Made by a program: the position numbers and the translations under genes. A stretch of DNA of 43,752 nucleotides, from the NCBI GenBank assembly GCA_021802775.1, contig JAJZRJ010000021.1:1-43752 (forward strand). The letters run 5' to 3'. Shown piece after piece: positions 43,712-43,752 of the stretch (positions within the stretch are counted from its first letter, which is position 1; every line of letters begins with the position of its first letter). This stretch comes from Deltaproteobacteria bacterium (lineage in GTDB: Bacteria > Desulfobacterota > Desulfobulbia > Desulfobulbales > Desulfurivibrionaceae). The notes under the pieces are model-generated. The model was not told the origin of the DNA. It saw only the letters and a list, made by a program, of their open reading frames with translations, and did not search any database.

Positions 43712-43752
43712 CAAAGTCAAGTGTAACAAATCTTCGTCAATTTGTAAGCGGG
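43708..43752 (+). CDS. Start of a gene cut by the window end, probable transposase
   Basis: ATG 43708 follows GAGGAGG at six bases. The 15 visible residues are MAKSSVTNLRQFVSG. This resembles the starts of some IS4-type transposases (MAK...VLRQ) but is too short to assign. The break in rlmH just upstream supports mobile DNA. Confidence 0.4.
   Translation, partial: MAKSSVTNLRQFVSG

Overview
The window is GC-rich chromosomal DNA from a Gram-negative bacterium. It most likely comes from the Desulfobacterota, near Desulfobulbales (sulfate-reducer type). This is inferred from gene content and order, not from a search: a ferredoxin-fused electron-transfer flavoprotein, an IscA/HesB-like selenoprotein, a c-type cytochrome, a MEP-pathway ispH, and the block yceD-rpmF-plsX-fabH...fabG-acpP-fabF-rpiB-glyA-comEB-nrdR-ribDEBAH-nusB that is familiar from deltaproteobacterial genomes. 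Most of the window is ordinary housekeeping DNA, with one accessory patch and insertion-sequence DNA at both ends.

Region by region. 1-1661 is a complete IS1380-family element whose right end cuts a lipoprotein gene and supplies its stop codon. Next come the stub of an integron-type integrase and tRNA-His(GUG) with its own promoter and terminator. 2240-6131 holds a zinc-ribbon protein, glucokinase, purM and a small membrane protein. A strong promoter at 6121-6148 opens a long block of co-directional genes reaching about 24.3 kb. It covers YceD/L32, phospholipid and fatty-acid synthesis, an acyl-CoA dehydrogenase with EtfB and ferredoxin-EtfA placed between fabH and fabG, then rpiB, glyA, dCMP deaminase, nrdR, the riboflavin pathway, nusB and ftsK. 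Several junctions overlap (ATGA or GTGA), which suggests translational coupling.

24.1-27.2 kb is an accessory patch. It has a truncated NYN-domain gene, a solitary class III nucleotidyl-cyclase-like gene, a small conserved gene, and an out-of-frame fusion of a KilA-N gene start with an HsdS gene end. Two related GAATTC-centred palindromes sit in it, one of them a perfect 32-bp palindrome. It reads as a scarred defence or mobile island.

27.2-43.7 kb returns to core genes: a UvrD-like helicase, folC and an HNH protein in one overlapping string; phosphofructokinase; the UGA-containing HesB-like selenoprotein with an 11-bp hairpin starting inside the UGA; a monohaem cytochrome c; an AMMECR1 protein; a DUF2156 protein; ispH-ftsY-DnaJ/TerB; glgB; yqgE; agmatinase; a YkgJ-type Cys-cluster protein; and rlmH. 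The last ~100 bases look like the left end of another insertion sequence placed just after the rlmH YHK motif. Both window ends therefore lie in mobile DNA, as expected for a contig bounded by repeats.

The observations I rate highest are the acyl-CoA dehydrogenase/Etf module in the fatty-acid operon where fabD would often be, the selenoprotein, the accessory patch with its cyclase-like protein, the paired palindromes, and a diverged palindrome-rich repeat present in two opposite orientations.
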